This document shows positions 27,030 through 40,149 of a DNA stretch of 64,000 bases, one piece after another. Position 1 is the stretch's first letter; each line of letters begins with the position of its first letter. Position numbers and translations under genes: made by a program. The stretch is from Batrachochytrium dendrobatidis JAM81. Lineage: Eukaryota; Chytridiomycota; Chytridiomycetes; Rhizophydiales. The notes beneath the pieces are model-generated. The model did no database searches. It had not been told where the DNA came from and was given only the letters and a program-made list of their open reading frames with translations. The stretch covers positions 2,483,774 through 2,547,773 of the forward strand of contig NW_006281099.1 in the NCBI RefSeq assembly GCF_000203795.2, written 5' to 3'.

Positions 27030-28784
27030 CTAGATCAAACTAGCAGAGGTATTGCGAATAGAAGCAGTCGACTGTTTTGGAGTCACAGGCATGGTGGACA
27101 TCAAGGAACCCAGTAGATCGCTGAATGCATCTTTGGTGCCAATCGTCTGTTCGTCTGGTGTAACTGGAGGTGTGTGTGCTAATGAATCTGAGTTGGACAA
27201 AACTGGAGAAACAAGTGAGTGATGTTTGCCAAATGCGCTAGTCAAGGCATTTGCATTGGAAAAGTTGGTCGCTATATGCTGAGTTCCAGTTGGAGTGAGT
27301 GATACCCAATGCGTTCCTGATGCCGATTTGACTGTATCAAAATGATGAGTGGGTTGAAGCGAAAGTGTAGAAAGCTCTGAAAGTTGTGTTCCATTATGCT
27401 GCGAAAATCTTGTAAACATTTCTGTGGCCAAAGGCGCTTGTGCTGTAGAGGCTGGTAGGATGAATGCACTCTGGTGTTGGGTAACGGCTGAAAAGACTGC
27501 ATCAGATGGCTTGGCAACGGACTGGTAATCTGTAATAAAATCACTCCACTCTGTAGCATGTGAACTAGCAGTCGCGTTGGCTAAATCTCGCAATGGGGAA
27601 TAATAGTTTTGAGCTGTAGACTGTGCTGAGGCTGAAGAAGATGGTGGAAAAGTAGCAAAAGACGGCTGAAGAGCCTCTGGTGCACTGGACGTAGACGACG
27701 ACTGAAAATCCCCAAAATCATCATTTACAAGTGAAGAGGCTTGTTTTACTCCCGACTGAATAGCAAGTTTAGATGGCACTGCTTGATCAAATAAGTGCTG
27801 TCCAGCTGATGAAGAAGTAAGTAAATCAAATTTGTTGCTGGATTCGGTTTGCAAATTTGATACTGGCGGCAAAGGTTCTAACTGCGATTGTGTTTCAAGA
27901 GATGATAACATCCTGGCAGTGATTTTTTGATCCATACAGCACAACTAATTACAATAAATCAGAGTTGAATCGCTTTTAATGTATCCATTTAGTGTATTCT
28001 GGTAAAAAAATAAACTACAACTTACTGCTGAAAACTTTGAAGGAGTATCACACGGAGAAATGTAATATCGTTTTTGAATATACTTTATATCCATAAACAC
28101 GCGCATACTTTCTGGGCTTTGACCATCCGGCGCCATGTTGGTTATATCGCACCATTTTCCAAGCCAAACCTTTTGTGCAGCCTGTATTCAACAATGGGCG
28201 ATGCAGAATCATGATAATTTAAAAAGATTAAACCCGAGTTGGTAATGAAAACAAGCGTGAATTCATGCAAGCAGTTTCAAGTGCAACTCACACTATTTCC
28301 ACCTTGAATTGCGTCCATTTCTTCTAGTGTGAATATAGAGGCAGATATTGATTTGATACGATGTTTGATTTCACGGAGAAGACCAGCGCAAGACATGCAT
28401 ACAAAGGTAAACGCTGTTACATTGACACACGTAGGAAACTATTAGACACGAGGTTATGATAATACGGCCATGTTAGCTTTGCAATAGAGTATTGGATTTA
28501 CTGGGTGAGAATATGCCAACATAGATTACCTTGGCTAAACAGTCGAAACATCGCTAGAGTAGAATTAGGATAAATTATTGGATGGTTAAAAATATGAGAC
28601 GACATTTCGGTCAAGGCAGACAAGAACCAACATTTTCATGCATCAAATGGCATGGAAAGCATTGTATCTACTCTATAAAGCATTGCAAACTTATCCCGAG
28701 TATCCAAGCCATATTAAATCTATTACATACCTTATTGACTTCTTGACGGAGCAGGTCTGCTAGTATCTGCTGATTATGCGCATC
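27030..28784 (-). CDS. AGFG-type ArfGAP (start exon unresolved)
   Basis: ArfGAP proteins stimulate GTP hydrolysis by Arf GTPases in vesicle traffic. Exons 28784..28731, 28553..28530, 28438..28292, 28181..28026 and 27944..27030 join at phase 0 into 431 codons plus stop. The zinc finger is C-x2-C-x16-C-x2-C (CFDC ... CMSC), followed by HRIKSISASIFTLEEMDAIQ and KVWLGKW, then MDIKYIQKRYYIS, which match the AGFG/HRB subfamily (KCFDCDQRGPTYVN, HRVKSISMTTFT, QIWLGLF in the human protein). The C-terminal 300 residues are Ser/Thr/Gln-rich with a DDFGDFQ acidic motif, as in endocytic adaptors. The second coding exon is only 24 nt. The initiating ATG lies upstream of 28784 and was not placed with confidence; one candidate is near 28850. 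Confidence 0.85.
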
Positions 28785-31342
28785 CTGTTACATTTGGAAC
28801 ATAGGAGTGGATTAGAACAGCGATTATAAAAGCCACATTACAAAGGCGACAATCATCATCAACGATGCTACTGGAACAAATATATAGCGCAACGAATGTA
28901 TGACAGTATCAAATGCCACAACACTGAACAGCATCAATTCAAAGCGCATTCGACCATAGTTTACACATGAAATCAACCTTGGCAACACCAACCTGTTTGA
29001 AAGTACTCATAACTATGCAATTGCAGCTACAAATGCCACAGTTGATAAGAGTGACTAGAGTTGAAATGCCAAAGAAACTGAGCGACTTGTCCTATTTCAA
29101 GCTGCTTCTCAATGGCACTAGTGGCACAACTTACCCGTAGAATCACAATTCCTCAGCAATCCATCTGACCATCAATCCTTGGGGTTCAGCAACTTGAATT
29201 TACTCGTACTCGGCTACATTTACTATTATTCCGTGTTGTCTAGTTCTACTACTTGGTATAGGATCAGCAAAGTACTTGTTCTAGTGGAAGCAGCACCCAC
29301 TGAGCTGTGTTACCAATATACGATCCCTCAAGGCCGGACTTGAGTAAATCCGCCTCGTTTCAGACTCAATCTGTCGTATTCACAGATGGAACAATTCTGT
29401 ATTCATCTTGTAGTGCTTGCCTATGCTTCAAAATAAACAATGGCTAAATATCCGTTACCATTCCTACCACAGATCAACATTCTCAAGCATTGTTTCAGGC
29501 AGGATTGAGCTATAGTTTTGGACTGAGATTGTACGAGTTTGGTAGTCATACACCAAGATCGCCAGATTCATCCATTGCAATCCAGACATTGGATGGCTGT
29601 TCTCAATACAACTTATTTTTGCTGTGCCATAATCTCGGATGTTTTTGCCTACTAGTCCAAGAAAACATGGATTGCACATCTCAGGAATGCAACTCTACAT
29701 GCCAATCACCAGAAAAGATCAGTCAACTAAAGAGTTCAAGGAACAATATTGAGCAGTAATTCGGTGATATTACCATGTCATGAGATTGGCTGTTTATTAT
29801 GTAACTTGGCATCCTTATCAAGTGCTTTATTCTATATGGATACGGCTGTGATATCTGGTGGATAAATGCTATATTGTGAACAGACATGTAACCCAAGTAA
29901 AGTGCAATTTATGAATTTGATGGATGGCCATTACCACATCTCATAACACTAGGCTTCTACATAGCACCATTAGCATTCCAAGATACTCGTATAGATTAAA
30001 ATTCAAGACTTGTTTAAGAGTGTAATGGCTTGGTAGAAAGACTTGGTCTGACATTGACTGCATTCTTTTGAATGCAAAGTTTAAAATCTAGTTGCATTAG
30101 CTAGACCTGTTTAAACATGTACTGTATCTTGTGTATACATTGTAATAACTCAAAATATTCAAGGTATCACTTGCATTATCTGGTATTTCAGTGCCATTGG
30201 CTCCATGGTTCGTCTGCGAACTCAGCCTGCAGTATATCCGCTTCATATCCATCACAGCATAGTGTGATTTTCAGGCTACAGATCAGCGGATCAAAGGTGC
30301 TCAGTATACCAGATCCTGCATCAACCCACTCCAAATGCTAAACCCAATTATGTCATTTTTTCGGATGCAGTAATGCCATTAATCTAGTGTAACGCTCATT
30401 GGTACTCTTGGCATTGCCACAGTCAATTGCATACAGCCGAAGATCGGACTATTGCTTTGGCATCTCATTTTCTTGTGTGATGCTTTACATACCTTTTCGG
30501 CTTCGTTGCATTACCATCAAGTAGAATCATGCATATTGAATAGTTTGGTAACGCATGGACCATTTAGTCGAATGGATGGCTTAACCAAGCATTTGGCTTT
30601 CTATATACCGTTCGACTTTTTATATTTACAACTCTAATTTCAAGAAAGGCATTCATGCCAGTATATTTTGGTAACGAGTTGAAGCTGGATATACCTCGAA
30701 AGTTTTTGAATCTACACAAGTTATATAGTGCGCATATTCAATGTTTATAGTGACTATCCTGATATCCAGCTACAACATCCATGACACTTGTTGGAATACT
30801 CAGCATCAGCTACCCGAATGGTGGTCTGATGACTGCACTTGAACTGACAGTAGTCACAGATATTTGAAGGGTAACCACCCATTCCACCTTTTGATATTTG
30901 TTTCCACTCGTAGAAAATCATGATGACCCTTCACTCTATTAGGCGTTTCAAATTGTTTTGTAACCACCAATCCCCCCGACTGTCAATCATATCTTCAAAT
31001 ATACATTTGCAGTTTGCGTCGCCGCAATTTGTACAATATCCGCCCGATACCACTCGTGTTACAATCCCAGCCCCCTTATCACACGCATGCAATTCTCGTC
31101 AGTTTATCATTTTTGTGCTGTTATCGCTATATCAAATTCCTGCTTTCACCCACCCATTCTAACCAAAACTCTCCTGTAATCATTTTATCCATTTGTCACG
31201 GTCTGGTCGCTTTCACTATTATCGCTTCGCGTTTATCATTGATTCTACCTCTACCCTGTCATTACTGCCCCTTTTGTTCTTTCCATCACATCTCACTACT
31301 TTTACTTTCTTTTCCAACTTACTATCTTCTAGCCACCTTGTT
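28785..31342. other. Long intergenic region, divergent promoters plus a decayed TIR element
   Basis: About 2.5 kb between the ArfGAP gene (-) and the forkhead gene (+). The left end should hold the missing first ArfGAP exon. A diverged MITE-family copy is at about 29380-29665. The last 300 bp before 31343 are strongly pyrimidine-rich on the plus strand, likely the 5' leader of the forkhead mRNA. I see no other gene. Confidence 0.5.
29380..29665 (+). mobile_element. Decayed TIR element, subfamily B
   Basis: From CGTATTCACAGATGGAAC onward this stretch aligns almost word for word with the element downstream of MAM33 (58943-59230): both contain a shared CTGTATTCATCTTG word, CAAAATAAACAATGGCTAA and GAGTTTGGTAGTCAT. 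The interior differs from the SHMT-intron copies, so this is a second subfamily sharing the terminal repeat. The right end is not defined. Confidence 0.65.
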
Positions 31343-34300
31343 ATGTTGGGTCAGACAGAATGCTTCTCTAACTCAAGCCCAAAGGATAATGCGTCTATGC
31401 TTTCTAGTCTTGTCCAAATCCCAACCCACCTCCAACCTCAATTGGAGCAGTTATCTGGTGAAAAGCCACTAGGCACGCATCTTTTTGCTCCTAATAGTCA
31501 ATTTATTTCTAATGGTTTTGAACATAATCAGGCATCATACATGAACTTAAATTCCCAGAATAGTCATCAGATACAACATCATTTGCGCGGCCATGGTCAT
31601 CACACGGGCCAAAATGGTCAACCTCAACAATATAATATGCCGCAAATGTCAGTAGACTACACCATGGCTTTTGAATTTAATGGCCCGAGTGGCCAAGCTG
31701 CCAACACCCAACTAGTGAATAACGCCAATGCTACATGCAACACTGCTAGTAATTCCATGTCGCACGCGGTTTTGCGCGCTGATGGTCATTCCCAAAACTC
31801 CATTTCAGGCTCGGTCAATAACAACGTTATTGAAACCTTGCACTCGAGCTCGTTGTCCCATGGTCAACTTCAACAGTTGATGCAGCAGACTCGCTTTGAA
31901 ACTGGTACCTCGGAAACCAATACTTCATTGAGTCATCTTACTGGGAAAAATGTGGCTCGAAGCAACAGCACTCAAGACCAGCATCAATCACGACGTGAAA
32001 ACCAAGCTGACACGGTCGGTAAGTCATATCGCTTTAATAACTAGCCAGACAGCTCTATTCAACCGTGATGACTACTATGCTTTGCTATGACTATTGGATA
32101 CACTGGGTTGGATATAAATATATAGACCTGATGATAGTGTGGAGTAAAAGTCAACATTGGGTTTCACCTGATACACTGATAGACTTGTTAATTTTACCAA
32201 TACAAGGTTGAGCAATGTGTTGCCATAGTGGGCATAATGTTACTACTTGTATACTATCTATACTGTTTAAAACAACTCAGTTTGTAATTTTATGAATGCT
32301 GGTTTGGTCACTACTAGTCTCGACTTGAAACTTCGCGTTTATGGTGACTAGTCAGATCTATTAATTGCTGATGTGGCACCATACTGTTTGTTGCACTTGA
32401 ATATCATCTTGCTTTAAAATTAAATGTTTAAGCAATACCCCGTTGATGCATTGCACACCACTATAATATTTACACGATTCATTCTAACGATACATTATAT
32501 CTTTATAAAACAACAGGCAATTACTTGTCTCATTTAAACAAAGGCTCTGCAACTCTTGTTTCTTGTCCTCCTAATCCTCCCCCATATTTGGGACAAGTAA
32601 TAGAACCCTTGCTTATCCCCACTCAAAATACCTCGATTGTGACCCCACCTTGCAATAGTGCAGGAAAAAATAGACGTGTAGATCCTACAGACATGGTCCA
32701 GTCACACAAGAGTGCGCTTGCTTCTGGAAATTCAACCCAAGCTACTCCCACCCCTGGTTCTTCGGCGCCTTACTTTGATCGTGTATTGGAGATAAGTCTT
32801 GCCAACCCGACCGCACGTCGTCCTGCACTACGACGCACAAAGCTGAAAAAGCCTGCACCGATTGATACTTCGGTATTGCACTCGGCTTCCTTCGTTACAA
32901 CTAATCTATCCAAAGCAAATGTACCTAATAATGGGGCTATACCAAGCGCACCCATGTTGTCTACTATCCCTTTTATACCCAAACCTCCAGTCTCTTCAGT
33001 AATTGCAATGTCTGCTCCACCAACATGTATGCCACCCGTTCCATCGACAATCGACGATGGATCTGACTCAAAGCCAAAGTACTCGTATATGCAGCTTATT
33101 GCAGAAGCTATTGAAAGTACTCCAGGTCGTATGATGTCTTTGCAAGAAATCTACGACTACATCAGAGATCACTATGTATATTTCCGTAACGCCCCTCCGG
33201 TATGTTTGATTTTGTTCAAGTATTGAGCAGTGAACTGATCAAACAGTTGCTTCAAGCATTATCTAACCAATCTAGTTTTGTAATTTTGGTGGCATGATGT
33301 ATTGTTTTGTATTCATAATTGTCTATAACAGACCTGGCAAAATTCTATCCGTCATAACCTATCTGTTCAAAAGATTTTTGAAAAGAAACCAAGACCCCAA
33401 GCACGTGTAGGAAAGGGCGGTATGTGGACTCTGACAGAAGACTACAAAAAGCAACTTCCTACATCGGACACATTTTCTACTGGTAGTAATTCCATATCCA
33501 GCTCGCAAGGAGATACGCGTCAAGCAAAAAGGATTCGATTCGTAAACAAAACCAAACTTGCAAACACACAACACCAACCATCGCGACCCCATCAACTTGT
33601 ACGGCATTCAAGTCAGCAAATTCTGCACTCTCAAGAGCTTGGAAATCGATTGCAGCATTCTAATTCACATATACCAATTTTACAAAGATCCATGTCAATG
33701 TCTGGTATTGGGACAGACTCGATCACAAACGCTCATGCTCATCGTCAAAATTGTTTTCCTCCACAGCCTAGTGCAGGTGTGTTAAATCAATACTTTTTAA
33801 ACGTATTGGGTGATAGGCGAAATAGCAATCCGTGTATCATGGATACAAGACTAGATGCATATCCATGCGAGCCCAACTCGAACATGCAGGAGTCGTTCCG
33901 TCGCATGCTCAACATGAGTGACACTGATGAAGATCTTCTAGACTCTGGTTTGATGGGCTCGCAAAACGGAAGCTTTTTTTCTGCTTTGAATAGCGAATAC
34001 GGCTCAATGGAACCTGCATCTATGAATGGTTTCAACTGCGCGTATTCAGTCGACAGTCCAGCATTGAATTTATTCCAACATGGTCTGGATAGTGCTTTGA
34101 TTTCTCCTGATATCAGGCATGGAAATATTGGCACTGATATGACATCGCTTTTGTGCGACCCTATGCATGCTGACAGCGAATCTGCAAGCTTATTGGAAGG
34201 AACTCATACTGAAGATTATTCACTGATGCCACCACTCAAGGAAGGCGACTACTCTGATGTACTGTCTTTAGATTTGCAGTCTCCTTTTGCTCGTGGTATG

Positions 34301-34924
34301 ACTTTTTCTTCTGAAATCCAATCAGCAGGAGCGTGGCCTAATCAATCTGCCGCGCCGTTTGCCATGGCTTCTGCCTATAACAAGTCATCACACACCATGA
34401 GCGCACCAAATACTAATTTTTCCACTCCTATCCTTACTCCAATAGTTCCAAGTATATCTGCTGCTGCTCTATCACAACCCACCCTATTAAATAACCTTCC
34501 CATTTCCATGAATGCTGATGGTAGCAATCTTGTATCTAGCCCAGGTGCAACCAGTCAATCGTCAGGACTTGCCCTGATGAATTTGCCGCCATTTGGTTCT
34601 GCTATGCCCTTCTCGCATGTGCATGATCCTCAATTTCAAGACAAAACTTTGTTTCAAGCTACAAGGACAGAGTCCATGTATGATTCAAACGTGACAGGAG
34701 TCCGCGAAGAAAGTCCATTCTTGTTTTCGGTTCAAAATGACTCCATCTATCCCACCCAGGCTGTGGTTCCTAAACCAGTATGTACTACTTTTGAATATCT
34801 GCACCTTAATCGACAAGCTTGAAACTAATTGGATTCTTGTCTTTTGTAATTTTGGTTTCAATTTTAGCTTCGTGCTAATACTCAACTTAGTGACGACGAT
34901 GAGATGAATATGCTATCACTTTAA
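31343..34924 (+). CDS. Forkhead-domain transcription factor
   Basis: Exons 31343..32018, 32517..33199, 33332..34777 and 34868..34924 give 2,862 nt, 953 residues, in frame. The forkhead winged helix spans the second intron: KPKYSYMQLIAEAIESTPGR, LQEIYDYIRDHYVYFRNAPP, then WQNSIRHNLSVQKIFEK (recognition helix) and VGKGGMWTL in the wing. Forkhead proteins bind DNA and regulate transcription in the nucleus. Flanking regions are Ser/Asn/Gln/His-rich and disordered; the C terminus has acidic patches (SDTDEDLLDSGL, SDDDEMNMLSL) that could be activation segments. The start is the first ATG in a frame that is open further upstream but only from non-ATG codons. Animal subclass cannot be assigned; fungal counterparts include cell-cycle forkheads such as Fkh2, but no FHA domain is visible here. 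Confidence 0.9.
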
Positions 34925-35152
34925 TTTATAGAAAAAAACATAAAGCCGGTTATCATTAATGATTTGAAAACGCTGTAAATATTTCAAAAAATTATTTTGA
35001 TTTCTAGTTTTTTGTATTTGTTTAAAGGAGTAGCTGGAATATCGTGAGCTGGTCTATTAATCAAATTCAATTTTGGTATAACATTTAATCATTTGGTGGT
35101 TATCCAACATTCGGTCGTATTTTGCAAAATTTATCATTGAAGATTTGAACTG

Positions 35153-35906
35153 ATTCACACGATCGGATGTTGAATATTCAATCGGAACGCACGACTGAGT
35201 CATGATGAGTGTGTCATGACTGTGAGACAAATGAGACAATCAACTTTACAAGTTAAACTACACAATCATCTAATAATACTCACAGATCATCCAACACTCT
35301 GGTCATGGCAATTATGAGTGATTTTGGTCTCGTTGACATGATTACAGTCATTGATACATTCATGTTTTTATTTTAAATATATTATAATAATGTTAGTGTA
35401 TTTACAATCAACAATCAGTCGTCATCTCTTGTTCAAGTCTTTTTTGATGTCATCAAGTCTCTCCTTGTTCATCTTGACTTTGACGATGAACGGAGTCAGC
35501 ATAGTCTTGATTTCACTGACATCGGACTTGAGTTTGACTTCTGTCTCTTTGATCTGACTACAGAGGAAACTACCAAGAATAGTAGCTACTCCAAACATTG
35601 CACCATACAGCAAGTAGTTTTTGCTGATATGATCTTGAACCTTGTCATGCAGGGGTTTGGATGTTGTTGCATGACTGTTGGTAGTGGTAAATGATCGTTT
35701 GAGTATGTGGGAGTGTAGTAGTTTTAATATGTGATGAGTTGAGTTGTTCATTAGGATTTTATTTGGGAAAGTGAATCAATTTATCAAAATGGAAATTTCA
35801 CGACTTGAATCCATAATTAAACTTTGCATGTGATTTGACATTCATTACATATTATTGACTTGGTTTTGAATATGGCTGTTGACTGGCATATTAATGCATA
35901 CTAATG
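35153..35906. repeat. Direct repeat, left copy (about 755 bp)
   Basis: Begins ATTCACACGATCGGATG and ends ATTAATGCATACTAATG. The same sequence recurs in the same orientation at 55654-57070, where it is interrupted by a solo LTR. The two copies appear more than 95 percent identical by eye. Each contains a small minus-strand gene. They bound the accessory block. Confidence 0.88.
35422..35751 (-). CDS. Small single-TM protein, intact copy
   Basis: A 109-residue open frame from a good ATG (MNNSTHHILKLLHSH). A basic, Ser/Thr-rich N terminus (HILKRSFTTTNS) could be a mitochondrial leader. One membrane segment follows (LLYGAMFGVATILGSFLCS), then an amphipathic, charged C-terminal helix (KSDVSEIKTMLTPFIVKVK) ending DDIKKDLNKR. 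I do not recognise the family. A paralogue with the same first 100 residues lies at 56585-56914, and most substitutions between them look mild, which supports a real coding sequence. Function unknown. Confidence 0.6.
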   Translation of the reverse strand: MNNSTHHILKLLHSHILKRSFTTTNSHATTSKPLHDKVQDHISKNYLLYGAMFGVATILGSFLCSQIKETEVKLKSDVSEIKTMLTPFIVKVKMNKERLDDIKKDLNKR

Positions 35907-38900
35907 CATTGCTATTACTTGTATTACAATTTGACCAATACATACATACAGCAATACATTACTTTGAATATCGAATCTAACCATTCAGATTCTGCTGGGA
36001 TCTGTCATCAACAGTATCATACATTCCATTAATACTGTGATATTGCATGGTATGCTATGGTATGGTATACTATGTGTGTATGACAGTCGATCAGCATAGT
36101 CGATTGATGTAATATGCTAGTAAAAGTCGCTACAGTCAAATATACTTGCTGTTGGTTTATGATAAAAGATGCCAATACACGGCATATCGAGTGTTTACAT
36201 GACACATGTCAAACATGTTTGTGCACCATCATGTGGTGATCATGGTATGCATTATGATGTCGATATACAACATACACTAGGTGGATTGTTGATATCACAC
36301 GTTTAGTTTTACTATTATGCATGACATTCAAATCAAAGTTGAACTTGATTGGTTCTAATACAGTATCAAGTATATCTGGATTATTCAGCGTATACATTGT
36401 CAATCAGTGTATTACTGTTTGTGTTGTTGTATTGTTGCATTGATGTGTTGTTGGCATGTATAAATATACAAGTATTTCAAAACCTGAATCACACCAACAC
36501 TAAATAGGTTCTTGGCATACAGTATCAAAACCAATTCCAACTGATTGCGGATATACTGATTGTCAAAAGTGCAACCATTTATCAACAAGACTTGAAATCG
36601 GTTGACAACAGTAAATACCCAAACCACACTGTTACCAATCGAATCGTGTATTGAAATATTGGTGTTTTCAATCATCGGTATTTGAATGGCGTAATCAATA
36701 ATAAGCTATCCACAACCAGCCATGCAACTCAGCATTTAACAACTCGATTTAATCAATGGCTGGTTTGAGCTTGTTCAACATTTTGATAGATCCAATATGT
36801 AAAACTGGTTGTAATGGTTTATGGTTTATGGTAGATGGTTTAAATGTTCTGACTTGATACAAGGATCAAGTGAACCAAGTGGATCAAGTGGATTGAAAGT
36901 GTTGGAAAGTGTTGAAAAAACTGAAAGACTGGTTCAAATAATAACATTGGCTACAAACACGCCATTCGAGTCGTCTGTTTTGTATGGATATGGCTGGCTT
37001 GTCAAACTGGGTTCCAACGATACAAGAGTTGATCCAACTGCCAAATAATCATGCAGTCAATCCACTATCGTGTATCAATTGTACCAAAGTGGTGGTATTG
37101 TTTTCAATCATACAGTCCAGTAAACTCTTTTCGAGTGAATTACACTCGTTGATTGACAAATCAATACCGCAAGTGATCTTGTAATACACAGCCATTGTGA
37201 TCAACACACAAAACATCAATTTGAACCACTCATTACAGCAATTGATTCCTGACAACTTTTGGTCACTAAATGAAATATTACACGATCCAGTGATTACAAA
37301 ACAACACGAATGGACTGGACTGGACTAGAATGGATTGGAGTGGAGTGGATTAGTTTGGTTTTGGATCTTATTGTAGATGCATGACATTATCGGTTTACCA
37401 ACCACAACCACGTTGTAAATTACAATTTGTAATGTATGTTTAATCACAACCAGTCAAATATTTCATTGTTCCATTTGATCGACCACCAATCAGTCTCGAG
37501 TAGCAATCCAATGTCGATGGTATAATATTTCTAGATTCATCCATTAAACTACTGTTTTTGTTGATATTGTTATACGGAATGTCACCTAATGTATGCTTTG
37601 AAAAATGCTCACCAATTATATTTCTATTACCCATTGTTCATTGCTCATTGTTCATTCAACATTTTTGGCATTGTATCATAGATGGACATATCAATACAGC
37701 ATGATCCCACATAGCCATGACATAAAACTTGCAAATGCCATTTTGTTGTAATCCTACCAACTGTCCATATACTGGAACTTCACAGCAGTCCTGGACACAT
37801 TTGTGGTTGTTGTAATATCAGCAATCTTGGTGCAATCTTGCAGCAATCAGCCAACACTCGTAATTGTCCAAATAAACTTGCGTTTCATTTGTCAAACGTG
37901 TATCAAACTGCAAACTATTACCATCACAATCGTGTGCCTGTCGACTAATACAATGTTTTGATGTGATACAATATTGCTCCATATGAAAACACTACCACAC
38001 AAGATATTGTTCGACTTGCAATCTCACGACTTGCGTGGTAGAATTGACTTTCAAAGCGTTGCGACGTATAACAATCCATCAAAACATGATCAGTGCTGTT
38101 AAAATATGATACACACTGTATAACTGATATGGGTTGTCATGACAGACATTGCACTACAAACAGCATTCACGATCTTGAGTTGCAGATATACACATCACAG
38201 GTATTTGAACAGATCCGATACAGTCATGTAGAACTGACAAGTGACAATACATTTGATTGTATCAGAGTTGTTCAGATGTTTGAATGTGTATACTTGTAAT
38301 CATGTTCCAGTTCCATCATTCATGGTCATATAGTATTACTCAATCAAAAACCCCATTTTTACAATACATTTGATTGAATACAAATTGGACAAATCATCCA
38401 TTTTATACCGACAAATAATTGACACAAAGTATGCTAGACATGTAGTTATGATTTACAATGGATCACACATGATTACTACACAATATGTTGCTATACAACT
38501 CAACATATGATCAGTTGGAATGTATGCTCCATTTGTGCCATTTTGATAGATTGGCGGTGTCCATTTCTGATACTGGGCATTAGACATGTATGCCATTTGA
38601 TGATCAAGCAACACCGATTAATATCCACCAAATTAAACTCGATATTGTTGGACAGTTAATAGCGTATGTCATTGTAATGTGAGAGTGTTGAGATGTCAAG
38701 TCTGTTGATTTTCACTGAGTGAATCCTTTGTATATATCTGGGATGTGATCATCAGTTGTGATCACCAGTCACCTCGGATGGAAGATCTATAGTAATTAGG
38801 TATCCTCAACAATGATGCTTGAACGATGGCTTGCATACATTCCTTCTGGTATTGTTCATCGCTCTCCCATATTATAAAAACACTCTTCCCGTTCTTTAAT

Positions 38901-40149
38901 AAACAACGCAATTAGTTTATTGGATCATTCCTTTGTATCTTTGATTTGCTGTGATCTACTTGTCAATAATGATGACCATCAACATGCAGTCATATGCTCA
39001 CAATCTACGTTTCAGTCATTCAGATTCCTTGTTTTGGGAATGATCATTTCTGTATCATTTTTCACTGAAATGATAATCAGTGTGTCACTGTGTATTACTG
39101 TTTGAACCAAACTCAATACTGCAAGCACTCGAGTGCTACTCCAATCAATTGAGTTGAACTGACATTGATATTGATATCAGCAAGAAATCCAACTGATTTC
39201 CAAATTGAACGAGTTGATTCCAAAATATTGTTATCCACAAACATAAATGTCAATTGCAACACTTTTATCAAACCTATTGGATATCAAATCTGGTAACCCG
39301 TTGTAACAAGCCTCGAATTATGTCTCGGGACAATGCAGCCATGACAAAATACAACACTTTGCCAGGTTTGCTGTATACAACAACATATATTTGGAGCAGA
39401 GTTTGAACATATAGTTGCGCAGTTATTTGAAGTTTGTGTGTTTCTAGTATCATAACCAAAATGTGTGTTATTCCATCATCAATAATTTGCTCACAATACA
39501 CTCAAACTATTACTATACAATCAGTTGTCAATGACCATGAGTAGTATATGTAGTGCACTGGATGATACCACTTGTTTTAAGCAAGACTGCTAAAATATTC
39601 AAAAGTTGACGACATACTTTGATACATTCGTCCATGATGATTGTGATTGATATTGAACGCATTTGGTTTGTGGTTGCAATGTGAATTCTGGTTTTAGAAC
39701 TAATCAGAATCGGATTGTCTGGAATTGTCTGGAATTGTTGTTGTGCTAGATTGGTGTTTTCACCTATAATCACTGCTAAATCTGATTCAAAGTTGTCAGG
39801 TGTGATATCCTGACAAATGCCGACATTATCAAAATGCTTACCGTATACAAGTTGATTAAAGTTGCAAGTTGTCTGCCAAACTCATACTTGATGCTTCAAT
39901 CGGACACGATTAGATGGTACAAGGATGTGTCAACAGAGCCATTATTTGTCAAAAAGCGTATGTTACAATAGTAAACTTGAATTTGGAACTTTCCATGCTA
40001 AATGCATCTCAATCCCTTGAATGGACACAATTGTATGATGCCAGTTGTATTAACATTGAATTATCAAATAATTGGAATGGTTGGAATGATTGAAAATATG
40101 CCATTTCAGTTGTAAAATACAACTACCACTTTCTACTCTTCAAATCTGA
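35907..40149. other. AT-rich, gene-poor region with decayed coding traces
   Basis: About 4.2 kb with no intact gene. Short minus-strand frames at 39274-39501, 39528-39773 and 36412-36675 have protein-like, Leu/Ile-rich helices (IMDECIKVCRQLLNILAVLL, HILVMILETHKLQ) reminiscent of an eroded helical-repeat protein, but stops and shifts separate them and no family is recognisable. Simple repeats occur at 37308-37356. Otherwise nothing is supported. Confidence 0.35.
37308..37356. repeat. Imperfect TGGAC/TGGAG/TGGAT pentanucleotide repeat
   Basis: About nine imperfect copies of a 5-bp unit of the form TGGAN, in AT-rich non-coding DNA. Confidence 0.7.

Noticed and set aside
31193..31342. N-terminal extension of the forkhead protein from 31193
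   Set aside because: It begins at a non-ATG codon in a pyrimidine-rich leader; the first ATG is 31343.
36412..39773. Helical-repeat gene on the minus strand
   Set aside because: Only short, disconnected frames with vague Leu/Ile-rich helices; not enough for a gene or pseudogene call.
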